NCBI GenBank assembly: GCA_003586005.1
Contig: NSKI01000004.1
Coordinates: 1-64,000, forward strand
Source of the DNA: Haloplasmatales bacterium 4B
GTDB taxonomy: Bacteria > Bacillota_I > Bacilli_A > Haloplasmatales > Haloplasmataceae
DNA length: 64,000 nt
Direction of reading: 5' to 3'
Shown here one piece after another: positions 46,327-54,062 of the stretch. The position numbers and the translations under genes were made by a program. How positions within the stretch are numbered: the stretch's first letter is position 1; every line of letters starts with the position of its first letter. The notes beneath the pieces were generated by a model. The model ran no database searches, had not been told where the DNA came from, and was given only the letters and a program-made list of their open reading frames with translations.

Positions 46327-47712
46327 GTGGTTGAAGACACGTCCATGTGGATACGATACGTTTTTTTATTTCTACTAATAATCTTGTCTGGATTTTTTAG
46401 CGCTAGCGAAACAGCTTTTTCAAGTGTTAATTTAATAAGACTTAAAAATGCTACTGATGAGGGAAAAAGAGGAGCTAAAAAAGCTTTATATACTGCTGAG
46501 AATTTTGATAAAACTTTATCGGCAGTATTAATCGGAAATAATCTAGTAAATATGTCTGCGGCTTCTTTGGCAACATTAATCGCAATTGATTTATTTGGCC
46601 AAGGTAGTGGTCCTATAATAGGGACTATAGTTTTAACAATAATTGTATTAATTTTTGGAGAAGTAATTCCTAAAACATATGCTAAAGAAAATTCATTATC
46701 ATTTTGTTTGAATTTCTCTTGGTTATTACTTATTTTAATTCGAATTTTTTATCCAATGATTTTCGTTATTATGAAGATAAAAAGTGGTTTTTCACACTTT
46801 TTTGAAAAAGATAAGTATTCAAGTTTACCTTCTGTTACAGAAGACGAATTTGGCGCAATCATTGATACAATGGAAGAAGAAGGGGTAATTGAACAGGAAG
46901 AACGTGACATGATTCAAAGTGTCTTAGAATTAGGTGATACTAATGTTTATGATATTATGACACCACGTGTTGATATGATTGGTGTTTATAATGATGATGA
47001 TATCGAATTTATAAAAGATTGCTTTTTAAAAGAGAAATATTCTCGGATGCCTATTTATAAAGAGTCGAAAGATAATGTAATTGGGATATTATACGAACGT
47101 GATTTTTTTGAAACTTTAATTACTTTAAAAGATTTAAGTAAAGTTAATATTGAAAAATTAATGAGAAAACCAATCTTTGTTCCTAAGTCGATGCATGTTG
47201 ATGATTTAATGGAAATGCTTCAAAGAAATAAACAACATATGGCTATTGTATCAGATGAATATGGTGGAACTTCAGGTCTTGTAACAATGGAAGATTGTTT
47301 AGAGGAACTTGTTGGGGAAATCTATGATGAACATGATGAAGAAGAATATGATATTAAACAAATTGATGATACAAACTTTGATTTAAACGCTAATATTTCA
47401 TTAGATGACTTATTTGATGAATTAGAGCTAGGAAAAGCACCTGATACACAATATAGTAGTGTTGGGGGATGGCTTTATGAAAAGCTTGAAGAAATTCCGA
47501 TTGTTGGTGATCAATATGTTTATACTTCATTAGTTAAAATTGATAATGATGTAAATGTCATTGAAGATGATAAGTATTATGAGCTTGTCTTAACATTTAC
47601 TGTTAAAGAATTACTTAGTCGTCGAATGAAGTTAATTCATTTAAATATCGAGAGAACAGAATTAGGTACAATTAAAGATAGGAATAATGATAAAGATAAA
47701 AATAGCGATTAA
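46327..47712 (+). CDS. CNNM/CorC-type membrane protein
   Basis: A 461-residue protein of the hemolysin C/CorC-related family. A DUF21/CNNM membrane domain (about 6-190, with the GFFSASETAFSS motif) is followed by two CBS domains (about 210-335) and the C-terminal transporter-associated domain (about 350-440). Homologues take part in magnesium or other divalent cation transport. A GTG start at 46327 is chosen because it follows AAGGAG, though the gap (12 bases) is long; ATG 46345 is an alternative. Strong promoter and terminator make it a single-gene unit. Confidence 0.9.
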   Translation: MVEDTSMWIRYVFLFLLIILSGFFSASETAFSSVNLIRLKNATDEGKRGAKKALYTAENFDKTLSAVLIGNNLVNMSAASLATLIAIDLFGQGSGPIIGTIVLTIIVLIFGEVIPKTYAKENSLSFCLNFSWLLLILIRIFYPMIFVIMKIKSGFSHFFEKDKYSSLPSVTEDEFGAIIDTMEEEGVIEQEERDMIQSVLELGDTNVYDIMTPRVDMIGVYNDDDIEFIKDCFLKEKYSRMPIYKESKDNVIGILYERDFFETLITLKDLSKVNIEKLMRKPIFVPKSMHVDDLMEMLQRNKQHMAIVSDEYGGTSGLVTMEDCLEELVGEIYDEHDEEEYDIKQIDDTNFDLNANISLDDLFDELELGKAPDTQYSSVGGWLYEKLEEIPIVGDQYVYTSLVKIDNDVNVIEDDKYYELVLTFTVKELLSRRMKLIHLNIERTELGTIKDRNNDKDKNSD

Positions 47713-47713
47713 G

Positions 47714-47757
47714 ATTAGCTATATTTTATGGGAGACTATAAAATATAGCTTTTTTTG
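47714..47757 (+). terminator. Terminator after the CNNM/CorC gene
   Basis: AGCTATATTTTAT paired with ATAAAATATAGCT, followed by seven Ts. Confidence 0.9.
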
Positions 47758-47761
47758 CTGA

Positions 47762-47813
47762 TAAAAAAAGAAAAGAATGTAAAGAAAACTTTTCGTTTTC
47801 ATTACATTCAATG
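47762..47813 (-). terminator. Terminator after coaX (reverse strand)
   Basis: On the reverse strand GAATGTAATGAAAAC pairs with GTTTTCTTTACATTC, followed by a T-rich tail. Confidence 0.8.
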
Positions 47814-47819
47814 ATTTAT

Positions 47820-48569
47820 TTATTCTTTATTTCTATTAAATATTTCAATTAGACCTTTATAGATTAGAAACTTGTCTAATGTTATTTGATGTGAACAATG
47901 GGGGACAATATATTTTGCTAAACCACCAGTTGCGATAACAAAACATTCCTTACCATATTCTTTTTCCATTTTGTCAATCATGCCATCGATTGTTGCAGCT
48001 GTACCATATACAATTCCAGATTGCATACAGCTTACTGTTTCTTTTTCAATTACCCTTTTAGGTGCTTTAATGTCTATATGGGGTAATAACGCGGTAGCGT
48101 TAACTAAGCCGTGAAGACTTATTTCAACACCGGGTATAATTGCCCCACCATGGAATGTATTATTATCAACTAATGTTAATTTAGTTGCAGTACCCATGTC
48201 GACAATGATAGTTGGTTGTGGATAATGATTTATTGCTCCTAATGCTGTAGCGACTAAATCAGCACCAATTTCCTTTGGATTGTTTAAACGAATATCTAAT
48301 CCAGTTTTAATACCTTGAACTAGTGTTAGGGGTTCTATTTGTAAATATTTTTTACAATAAGTAATTAATAAATTAGTAATTATTGGAACAACTGAACCAA
48401 TAACAACATTACTTATGTGGTATTTAGCTAATAATGTATTTAAAGTAATTGAATAATCATCAGCAGTTTTGTTAATATCGGCTTTTATTCGCCATTTTTC
48501 AATTAAAGTATCATTTTCATATACGGCGAACCCAATATTGCTGTTGCCTACATCAAATAATAATAACAT
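47820..48569 (-). CDS. coaX: Type III pantothenate kinase
   Basis: A 249-residue CoaX, phosphorylating pantothenate as the first step of coenzyme A synthesis. Motifs: N-terminal LLFDVGNSNIGFA, IGADLVATALGA, and VDMGTATKLTLVD. Full length. It is the second gene of a reverse-strand pair, 15 bases after an ECF transporter S-component gene, which together suggest uptake and immediate phosphorylation of the vitamin. Confidence 0.95.
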   Translation of the reverse strand: MLLLFDVGNSNIGFAVYENDTLIEKWRIKADINKTADDYSITLNTLLAKYHISNVVIGSVVPIITNLLITYCKKYLQIEPLTLVQGIKTGLDIRLNNPKEIGADLVATALGAINHYPQPTIIVDMGTATKLTLVDNNTFHGGAIIPGVEISLHGLVNATALLPHIDIKAPKRVIEKETVSCMQSGIVYGTAATIDGMIDKMEKEYGKECFVIATGGLAKYIVPHCSHQITLDKFLIYKGLIEIFNRNKE

Positions 48570-48584
48570 ATCTTCACATCCTAA

Positions 48585-49202
48585 TTAATCTTTAAATAAA
48601 TCTTTATTACCTTCTTTTTTGTTTGCTGCTCTAATTGCACTGATAATAGGCGGAACAATAAGGGTACTTGCTATAGCTTCACCTAATGCGGATAAAACTA
48701 CTAGTCCAATAAGGGCAAATGTAATGGTAAACTCTTCAGTTTGTTTGTCAGCATTTACAAAGGTCTTTGTCTCATTATAATAGATTAGTATAAGTGTACC
48801 AATTACTAAAACTGTATGCATTATAGTACTTAAAAAAGCTGTGATTGAAGTTCTTAAATATTCAAAATTTATAAACTTCAATGAATTATAAATAATTACA
48901 GTAACAAATCCAAATGCTATTCTTGGTAAAATAGATATAATCGGATTTTGGAAAAATAGGTCGAAAACATTAGTTGGTCTAAGGTAAGCTGTTAATAATG
49001 AAACTCCACCAAATATAAAACCAGTATATACGCCCATTTTTTTACCAAAATAAATAGCCGCAATTATTACTGGGATATGAATTATTGTAGCGGTAGTAAA
49101 TCCTAAAGGGATAAAACCTAGCCACGGAACTTGTGACATTACCACAATAATTGTCAAAAATAACGCTAAGTAAACTAAATCACTTATTTTTTGATTTCTC
49201 AT
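48585..49202 (-). CDS. ECF transporter S-component, probably for pantothenate
   Basis: A 205-residue membrane protein with six hydrophobic segments and the ECF S-component look: a Met-rich, short-loop N-terminus (LALFLTIIVVMSQVPW), then PLGFTTATIIHIPVIIA and LGEAIAS. S-components bind one vitamin and share an energy module encoded elsewhere. Substrate inference rests on the neighbour coaX; PanT proteins have this context. Strong AAGGAG ribosome site. Confidence 0.85.
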   Translation of the reverse strand: MRNQKISDLVYLALFLTIIVVMSQVPWLGFIPLGFTTATIIHIPVIIAAIYFGKKMGVYTGFIFGGVSLLTAYLRPTNVFDLFFQNPIISILPRIAFGFVTVIIYNSLKFINFEYLRTSITAFLSTIMHTVLVIGTLILIYYNETKTFVNADKQTEEFTITFALIGLVVLSALGEAIASTLIVPPIISAIRAANKKEGNKDLFKD

Positions 49203-49521
49203 CAGAAATCTCCTTTCCAGCTCTTAAAAAGATGCCGTTAAAATATTTTAGAACTTTACTTGTCTGACTTAATTATTATTAATATCAGCAAGCAATTTTA
49301 TTTTATCACAAGATAATTTAAAATTCAAAAGAAAGTCTGCTTTTTTTTACATTGTTTTTGTTAACATAACATATTCATATTGATAATTGTTGCTACATAA
49401 TTCTAAACGCTTTTATCAAAAAAATTTAACATCTATTTAATATATACACGTAGTTATTATCAATAAAAATAGTGTTATTTATTATTATTTCATCATATAT
49501 TGTACTAAGGTGGTGTAATTT
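49203..49521. other. Divergent intergenic region of about 320 bases
   Basis: It holds a reverse-strand promoter for the S-component-coaX pair with a leader of about 90 bases, and the upstream region of the CotO-like gene. I do not recognise a riboswitch in the leader. A cre-like stretch near 49409 matches only 12 of 14 bases and is not called. Confidence 0.55.
49300..49328 (-). promoter_or_regulatory. Promoter of the S-component-coaX operon
   Basis: Reverse strand: TTGAAT, 17-bp spacer, TAAAAT. Confidence 0.5.
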
Positions 49522-49965
49522 ATGAAAGATAACAAACCAATTTTATTTATTAATAGTGCCCAAACAGATGATGTTTCAGACCACAGCCAATATGTTTATG
49601 ATAGTCGATTTGATAAGTTTGAAAAAAAGCCAGTTATTCATAAAGAATCAATTGAGCCTAAAGTTTTAGAAGAAACAGAAAATATTACTTTAGAAAATTT
49701 TGTTAAAGAAGAAATTATTGAAAATAAAGAATTTGAAGTTCAAGCAAATGTTCAAAAAAATAATAAATTATATAATAAGTTAGAGCTGTTAAATAAAAGG
49801 GCCAAATTGGGTAGATATGTTTTTGTATCTATACAAATAAAAGAGGATGAAATTGAAGGATATTTTAAACAATTACTAGAAAAAGAGATAATAGTTACTG
49901 TAGCAGATAAGGATGAAACAATACTTATTAGTGATATTGATGAGATTATAATTTTAAAAGTTTAG
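49522..49965 (+). CDS. CotO-like spore coat protein
   Basis: A 147-residue protein with a variable, acidic first two thirds (many Glu/Lys, low complexity) and a more conserved end: NKLELLNKRAKLGRYVFVS, a strand-rich segment, then ILISDIDEIIILKV. This plan resembles the CotO family of spore coat morphogenetic proteins. In Bacillus cotO lies beside cotZ, and here a CotY/CotZ-type gene is the next gene. The assignment depends on this context. Good ribosome site AAGGTGG. Confidence 0.55.
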   Translation: MKDNKPILFINSAQTDDVSDHSQYVYDSRFDKFEKKPVIHKESIEPKVLEETENITLENFVKEEIIENKEFEVQANVQKNNKLYNKLELLNKRAKLGRYVFVSIQIKEDEIEGYFKQLLEKEIIVTVADKDETILISDIDEIIILKV

Positions 49966-49977
49966 GTGTAAAAAAAT

Positions 49978-50020
49978 AAATCAACGTAGATAAAATATAT
50001 TTATCTGGTTGATTTTTTTT
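49978..50020. terminator. Bidirectional terminator between the coat genes
   Basis: AAATCAAC paired with GTTGATTT, an inner AGATAAA/TTTATCT stem, and A/T flanks. Confidence 0.82.
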
Positions 50021-50027
50021 GAGATTA

Positions 50028-50507
50028 TTAGGTTACAGATAGAAATGTATCAGGTAAACATTGAATTGCTATAAATTCACATAAGTCAACTGTTATACAA
50101 ACATTTGTTGATGCAACTTGAGCACCTATTACTCTAACTGGAGTTGATCCGGTTACTGTTAATACTCTTAATATTGCACAACAATCACACACTTCTTCTA
50201 CACGATAAACAAAACCATAAGTTTCTGGGGTTTGATCGGTTGGGTCAATAGAGGTGACTGTACGAAAAACTGTTCCATCTTCACAATAAAGAATAAATGG
50301 TCTTGTATTAAATGAGAGAACATTACTTCCTAGAACGGGGCTTTCACAACTAAGGCAACCTGCATTTTGTCCAAGTTTTTTTTGGATCCTATCAATTTTT
50401 TTTACACTTTCACATACACAGCATTCATTATTATGGTGAGGGTTATTATCTCTACATTTAGCGTCTAATACATCTTGACTAATTCTATCTCTTATTTCAA
50501 CTGACAT
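50028..50507 (-). CDS. cotZ: CotY/CotZ-family spore coat protein
   Basis: A 159-residue, cysteine-rich protein (13 Cys) of the CotY/CotZ/exosporium family. It has the family's N-terminal block with CVCESVKKIDRIQKKL, then GCLSCE, and a strand-rich rest with CEDGTVF, EEVCDCCAILR and VDLCEFIAI. These proteins make the disulfide-linked insoluble outer coat in the mother cell. A sigma-K-like promoter precedes it, in line with late mother-cell expression. Strong AAGGAG ribosome site. CotY and CotZ cannot be told apart from sequence alone. Confidence 0.9.
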   Translation of the reverse strand: MSVEIRDRISQDVLDAKCRDNNPHHNNECCVCESVKKIDRIQKKLGQNAGCLSCESPVLGSNVLSFNTRPFILYCEDGTVFRTVTSIDPTDQTPETYGFVYRVEEVCDCCAILRVLTVTGSTPVRVIGAQVASTNVCITVDLCEFIAIQCLPDTFLSVT

Positions 50508-50527
50508 GTAATCACTCCTTTCATACT

Positions 50528-50554
50528 TAAAATATGAAAGTTATTATTAACAGT
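50528..50554 (-). promoter_or_regulatory. Sigma-K-like promoter of cotZ
   Basis: Reverse strand: AC at -35, 16-bp spacer, then CATATTTTA, matching the sigma-K consensus AC-N16-CATAnnnTA. No sigma-A pair is seen at this place. Confidence 0.55.
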
Positions 50555-50642
50555 ATAGACTATCATAATTTGAAAGAGAAAAATCAAAAAAATAGTGTTA
50601 TACCTATGGATATTTGAAATAAGGATTCTTGTATTCATCTAC

Positions 50643-51470
50643 CTAAATGATAAAATTTAAAGAAATCGAAAGAATTCCAACTAACAAACAATATATTGAA
50701 AAATAACTTAACTTACTTCTTTTAATAATTTCAATAAAGATATTCAATGATATAAGTGTGAATACAATTGAAGTTAAAAAAGCAATAATATAGGGAATGG
50801 TAATAATCGAAGTTTCAGGAGTTTTAACGTAATCAATAATTTTTAGAATTGTTGCTCCTATAGAGATGGGAATAAATAATAAAAATGAAAATCTTAAGGC
50901 GTTATCAATACTTAATTTCCTTGATAGGCTAGCTGATACTGTAGACCCAGATCGGCTAATGCCAGGAATAATCGCAACGGCCTGAACAAGACCGATAAAA
51001 AGTGCATCTTTCCAGTTCATATCAGCTTTTTCTTTATGTCCTTTTGGCATTTTACTTATTAAATATAATACTACTGCAGTTACTATTAAAGAAATCCCCA
51101 CAGTTAGTAAACTAGTTAAATGTTCTTCAATTTTATCATTAAATAAAAATCCAAGTAGACTAGCAGGAATAGTTGCTAAAGCTAGTAACCAAACATATTT
51201 AAAATCAGTTTGTTTTGATTTATCTTTTTTAAATAAATAAATAAAGAAATTATTAATAAGTTCAATAATAGTTTTGCGATAAAAGATTACTATCGCAATT
51301 AATGATCCAAAATGAAGTAATATTTCAAAGGTTAAGTCATTGTTTTCTTCTAATTTAATTATTTTATTTAGAAGAAGCAAATGTCCGCTAGAGGAAATTG
51401 GCAATGTTTCTGTAATGCCTTGAACTGCACCAAAAAAAATGTATTTTAATAAATTTATGAAATTTTCCAA
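50643..51470 (-). CDS. uppP: Undecaprenyl-diphosphatase UppP (BacA)
   Basis: A 275-residue membrane phosphatase that recycles undecaprenyl diphosphate for cell-wall synthesis and gives bacitracin resistance. Both family motifs are present: GITETLPISSSGHLLL (near residue 17) and the catalytic PGISRSGST (near 165). About eight membrane segments. The TTG at 51468-51470 is chosen as start by its spacing from AAGGGTGTGA; the GTG nine bases upstream is the alternative. Confidence 0.95.
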   Translation of the reverse strand: MENFINLLKYIFFGAVQGITETLPISSSGHLLLLNKIIKLEENNDLTFEILLHFGSLIAIVIFYRKTIIELINNFFIYLFKKDKSKQTDFKYVWLLALATIPASLLGFLFNDKIEEHLTSLLTVGISLIVTAVVLYLISKMPKGHKEKADMNWKDALFIGLVQAVAIIPGISRSGSTVSASLSRKLSIDNALRFSFLLFIPISIGATILKIIDYVKTPETSIITIPYIIAFLTSIVFTLISLNIFIEIIKRSKLSYFSIYCLLVGILSISLNFII

Positions 51471-51601
51471 AGTAGTCACACCCTTTACTAATGATATTCT
51501 CATTATAGCGAATAATAAATGTAAATAAAAGTAGAAAAGAGATTTTTTAAGTAAAAATTTGTGCTATAATATTAATTAAATTAAGTAAATTGGAGGTTAA
51601 A

Positions 51602-51970
51602 ATGAATATTGCATTAATCGCTCATGATAAGAAAAAAGCAGAAATGGTAGAATTAACAAAAAAAAATTATGAAATTTTAGCTAAACATAGTTTATACTCG
51701 ACTGGTACAACGGGTTTGCATATTATGGGAGAAACCAATCTAAAAATAAATCGTATGAAATCAGGTCCATTAGGTGGCGATCAAGAAATTGGCGCTATGG
51801 TTGCTAATCATAAAATTGATATTGTTTTGTTTCTGCGAGATCCTTTAACAGCTCAACCACATGAACCAGATGTGAGTGCTTTACTTCGTTTATGTGATGT
51901 TTATAACGTAGCTTTAGCTACAAACATAAATACAGCTGAGAAATTGCTTGATAGTATCAAAGATGAATAA
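51602..51970 (+). CDS. mgsA: Methylglyoxal synthase
   Basis: A 122-residue enzyme converting dihydroxyacetone phosphate to methylglyoxal and phosphate, a bypass that relieves sugar-phosphate stress. Motifs: [16 protein letters not shown] phosphate loop, [12 protein letters not shown] with the catalytic Asp, and [12 protein letters not shown]. Starts at ATG 51602 behind GGAGG. Consensus TATAAT at 51565-51570 is the likely -10; no good -35 is seen. Confidence 0.96.
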   Translation: MNIALIAHDKKKAEMVELTKKNYEILAKHSLYSTGTTGLHIMGETNLKINRMKSGPLGGDQEIGAMVANHKIDIVLFLRDPLTAQPHEPDVSALLRLCDVYNVALATNINTAEKLLDSIKDE

Positions 51971-52006
51971 CAAAAAAAGTACTAAACTAATGATTTAGTA
52001 CTTTAG
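51971..52006. terminator. Terminator between mgsA and the small reverse-strand gene
   Basis: AGTACTAAA paired with TTTAGTACT. The uninterrupted T-run is on the reverse strand, so it mainly serves the gene at 52011-52199. Confidence 0.8.
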
Positions 52007-52010
52007 TTAT

Positions 52011-52199
52011 TTAAGTTTTAAAAATATTTATCCCTTCAAGACTAGTGAAGGCATATACTGCGTTTCCCTCGTTGCTTTTAACCCAAATTAAGAATCCACT
52101 TTCAAATCTGAGGAAAACACCGGTATCAGAATGTCCTGAAGCTGAAATTACATGAATTTGGTCCCCTTCAATCAGAGTTCCGATACTAATACTTCCCAT
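52011..52199 (-). CDS. Small strand-rich protein, paralogue A
   Basis: A 62-residue protein I cannot assign. It contains ISIGTLIEGDQIHV, then GVFLRFESGFLIWVKS and FTSLEGINIFK. The same pattern recurs in the next reverse-strand gene, so both share a domain of about 55 residues. The likely fold is a small beta barrel. Good ribosome site GGAGATGAT. Neighbouring coat genes suggest, but do not show, a spore-surface role. Confidence 0.65.
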   Translation of the reverse strand: MGSISIGTLIEGDQIHVISASGHSDTGVFLRFESGFLIWVKSNEGNAVYAFTSLEGINIFKT

Positions 52200-52261
52200 T
52201 TTATCATCTCCACATTTGCTTACTATTATGATATGTTATAAATTGATGTTTTGAGACATAA

Positions 52262-52455
52262 AATAAACTTTGTTAAACAAAGTTTGGAAAAAAGAATAAA
52301 CTTTGTAAAGCAAAGTTTGGAGAAAAGAATAAACTTTGTAAAGCAAAGTTTGGAAAAAAGAATAAACTTTGTAAAGCAAAGTTTGGAAAAAAAAATAAAC
52401 TTTGTAAAGCAAAGTTTGATACTAAGAATAACTTTGCTTATACAGAGTTTAAAGG
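52262..52455. repeat. Tandem 33-bp hairpin repeats (five copies and one degenerate)
   Basis: Five head-to-tail copies of a 33-bp unit begin at 52262, 52295, 52328, 52361 and 52394, and a diverged, shorter sixth starts at 52427. Each unit has the arms AAACTTTG and CAAAGTTT around five bases, so each can form an 8-bp hairpin; copy 1 is an almost unbroken 10-bp palindrome. Copies 2-5 have the same loop. The array lies between two paralogous genes and has no unique spacers, so it is not a CRISPR. Confidence 0.93.
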
Positions 52456-52461
52456 AATTTA

Positions 52462-52731
52462 TTATATCTTAGAAATAGTAATGCCGTCTAATGAGGTTAT
52501 TGTTATAAAAGAATTTTTTCCAATGGTTCTTACCCAAATTAAAAAACCATCATCAATTCTTATAAATACACCTTGATCACAAATTCCGGATGGCGTTTGT
52601 ACTAGTATAATATTTCCTTCTGTAAGTCCATCAAGCCTTCTGCGAGTAGGAACTGGTGCTGGTGAAGGTGGTGTAATTGGTGGAGCTATTGGTCTAGGGC
52701 ATAATAAGTTATTATTAGGGAAAATATTCAA
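52462..52731 (-). CDS. Small strand-rich protein with Pro-rich head, paralogue B
   Basis: An 89-residue protein. The first 33 residues include a proline stretch (PPITPPSPAPVP), followed by the shared domain: LTEGNIILVQTPSG, GVFIRIDDGFLIWVRT, ITSLDGITISK. It matches the 62-residue neighbour along the whole domain, pointing to an old duplication with the repeat array between them. Start is TTG behind a strong GGAGGTGAT. Function unknown; coat or surface role possible. Confidence 0.65.
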   Translation of the reverse strand: MNIFPNNNLLCPRPIAPPITPPSPAPVPTRRRLDGLTEGNIILVQTPSGICDQGVFIRIDDGFLIWVRTIGKNSFITITSLDGITISKI

Positions 52732-52957
52732 GATATCACCTCCGTTGTATTACCTTATTATAGTAAATGCACAATTTTTAAATATGGATGGTTATTTGCT
52801 TTGTTAAAAGAAAATTGTATTTATATACTTAAATAAATATCCTAGAAAAAAATTATAGTTTTAGTATTTGGCTCTAATAATATAAATAAAGAATTATTTT
52901 TAAATAAATCTTGATATATTTTAAAATAAAGTTAAAATAAATGTAAGGAGGTAATGA

Positions 52958-53617
52958 ATGAAAAAGGCAAACTTAATTAATTTTATGATTATCGCGATAA
53001 TATATCTATTATTTTACATAGTTGACCTACTTATTAGTCAGAATAATAATATCAGTGTATTAGCGATATTTCAGGGAAGAGATTTAGAAATAGTAATACT
53101 TTTATACTTGTTGTTTATGATACCTTGTATTATATATAGCACTAAACAAGTATTTAATTTGTATATTAAACATACTCGGGAAACTAAATTATTCAATTCT
53201 CGAATATCACTTTTTATATCTTCTGTTATTGTTGGCTTTTCAAATTTATATGTTAATGCAGAATATTATAATTATTTTGTAAGTATAATTTTATCGTATT
53301 TATTATATTTTGGTTTGTTGTTTTTATATGACTATAATTATGTTAAAAAGTCTCAAGAAAATAAAATAACTGTTAATGAAGAAGTTGTTAGCGATTTTTT
53401 GGAGCTTTTAGGTGGCAGAGAAAATATTATCTCTGTAAATTATGAACAAAGCCGATTAAAAGTAGAGTTAAAAAATATAAAAGCAGTTAATATGATAAAA
53501 TTAAAGGAATCAGGCGCACAAGGTGCTTTTGTCGCCGGTAATAAATTGCAAGCAATGATCGGAAATAACGCTAAAGACTTAGAAAATGGTATAAAAGATT
53601 ATTTAACTAAAGGTTAA
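52958..53617 (+). CDS. Membrane protein with degenerate PTS EIIB domain
   Basis: A 219-residue protein. Residues 1-130 hold four membrane segments with no recognised family. Residues about 142-217 resemble a glucose-type PTS EIIB domain: DFLELLGGRENIISVNYEQSRLK, then LKESGAQGAFVAGNKLQAMIG. In active EIIB the phosphorylated Cys sits in a D-A-C-A-T-R-L-R type motif. Here the aligned segment reads NYEQSRLK without Cys, so it cannot accept phosphate in the usual way. The next gene encodes HPr. A sensing role is conceivable but unproven. Confidence 0.75.
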   Translation: MKKANLINFMIIAIIYLLFYIVDLLISQNNNISVLAIFQGRDLEIVILLYLLFMIPCIIYSTKQVFNLYIKHTRETKLFNSRISLFISSVIVGFSNLYVNAEYYNYFVSIILSYLLYFGLLFLYDYNYVKKSQENKITVNEEVVSDFLELLGGRENIISVNYEQSRLKVELKNIKAVNMIKLKESGAQGAFVAGNKLQAMIGNNAKDLENGIKDYLTKG

Positions 53618-53621
53618 ATAG

Positions 53622-53650
53622 TTGTAAATTTTACCATAATGTTGTAAAAT
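53622..53650 (+). promoter_or_regulatory. Sigma-A type promoter of ptsH
   Basis: TTGTAA, 17-bp spacer, TAAAAT, between the EIIB-like gene and ptsH. Confidence 0.6.
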
Positions 53651-53683
53651 AAAATAAATATTTAAATGAGGAGAGACTTAAAA

Positions 53684-53947
53684 ATGCAAAAAAAGTTTAT
53701 CGTAACTGATGAAGCAGGACTTCATGCTCGTCCAGCAACAAAACTAGTAAACATAGCTAGTAAATTCTCGAGTGAATTAAAACTTGAATATAAAGGACGC
53801 AATGTTAATTTAAAATCAATCATGGGTGTAATGTCTTTAGGAATAAGACAAGGTGCTGAAATTACTATTATTGCTGAAGGTGACGATCAAGAAGAAGCAC
53901 TAACTTCTATCGAACAAGAATTAAAAAGTCAAGGAATTAGTAACTAA
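53684..53947 (+). CDS. ptsH: Phosphocarrier protein HPr
   Basis: An 87-residue HPr of the sugar phosphotransferase system. His14 in GLHARPA takes phosphate from enzyme I. Ser45 in LKSIMGVMSLG is the site used by HPr kinase in Firmicutes for CcpA-dependent catabolite control, which links to the cre-like sites upstream of pfkA. Usually ptsH is followed by ptsI; here a terminator comes at once, so ptsI must lie elsewhere. Strong GAGGAGAG ribosome site. Confidence 0.97.
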   Translation: MQKKFIVTDEAGLHARPATKLVNIASKFSSELKLEYKGRNVNLKSIMGVMSLGIRQGAEITIIAEGDDQEEALTSIEQELKSQGISN

Positions 53948-53952
53948 TAAAT

Positions 53953-53985
53953 TGCAAAAAAATGCTGGTATTACCAGCATTTTAA
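53953..53985 (+). terminator. Terminator after ptsH
   Basis: AAATGCTGGT paired with ACCAGCATTTT, followed by a T-rich tail. Confidence 0.85.
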
Positions 53986-53991
53986 TTTATA

Positions 53992-54021
53992 TTTGCATTT
54001 TTATATAAAAAAAGTTATAAT
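53992..54021 (+). promoter_or_regulatory. Promoter of the dehydrogenase gene
   Basis: TTTGCA, 18-bp spacer, consensus TATAAT. Confidence 0.5.
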
Positions 54022-54062
54022 AGAATCTAATCTTAAATTAACCTCAAGGAGAAGATATAACT

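Noticed and set aside
49203-49293. Riboswitch in the leader of the S-component-coaX operon
   Set aside because: The leader is long enough, but I could not fit it to a known vitamin riboswitch or see a clear stem-loop with an alternative terminator.
49405-49420. cre-like site upstream of the CotO-like gene
   Set aside because: Only 12 of 14 positions match, with mismatches at key outer bases, and catabolite control of a coat gene is not expected.
52262-52455. CRISPR array
   Set aside because: The repeats are directly adjacent with no unique spacers, and no cas genes are nearby.
52251-52472. Open frame of 73 codons made of INFVKQSLEKR repeats across the hairpin array
   Set aside because: It starts at a TTG without a ribosome site and exists only because the 33-bp repeat length is a multiple of three. 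The DNA-level hairpin explains the pattern better.
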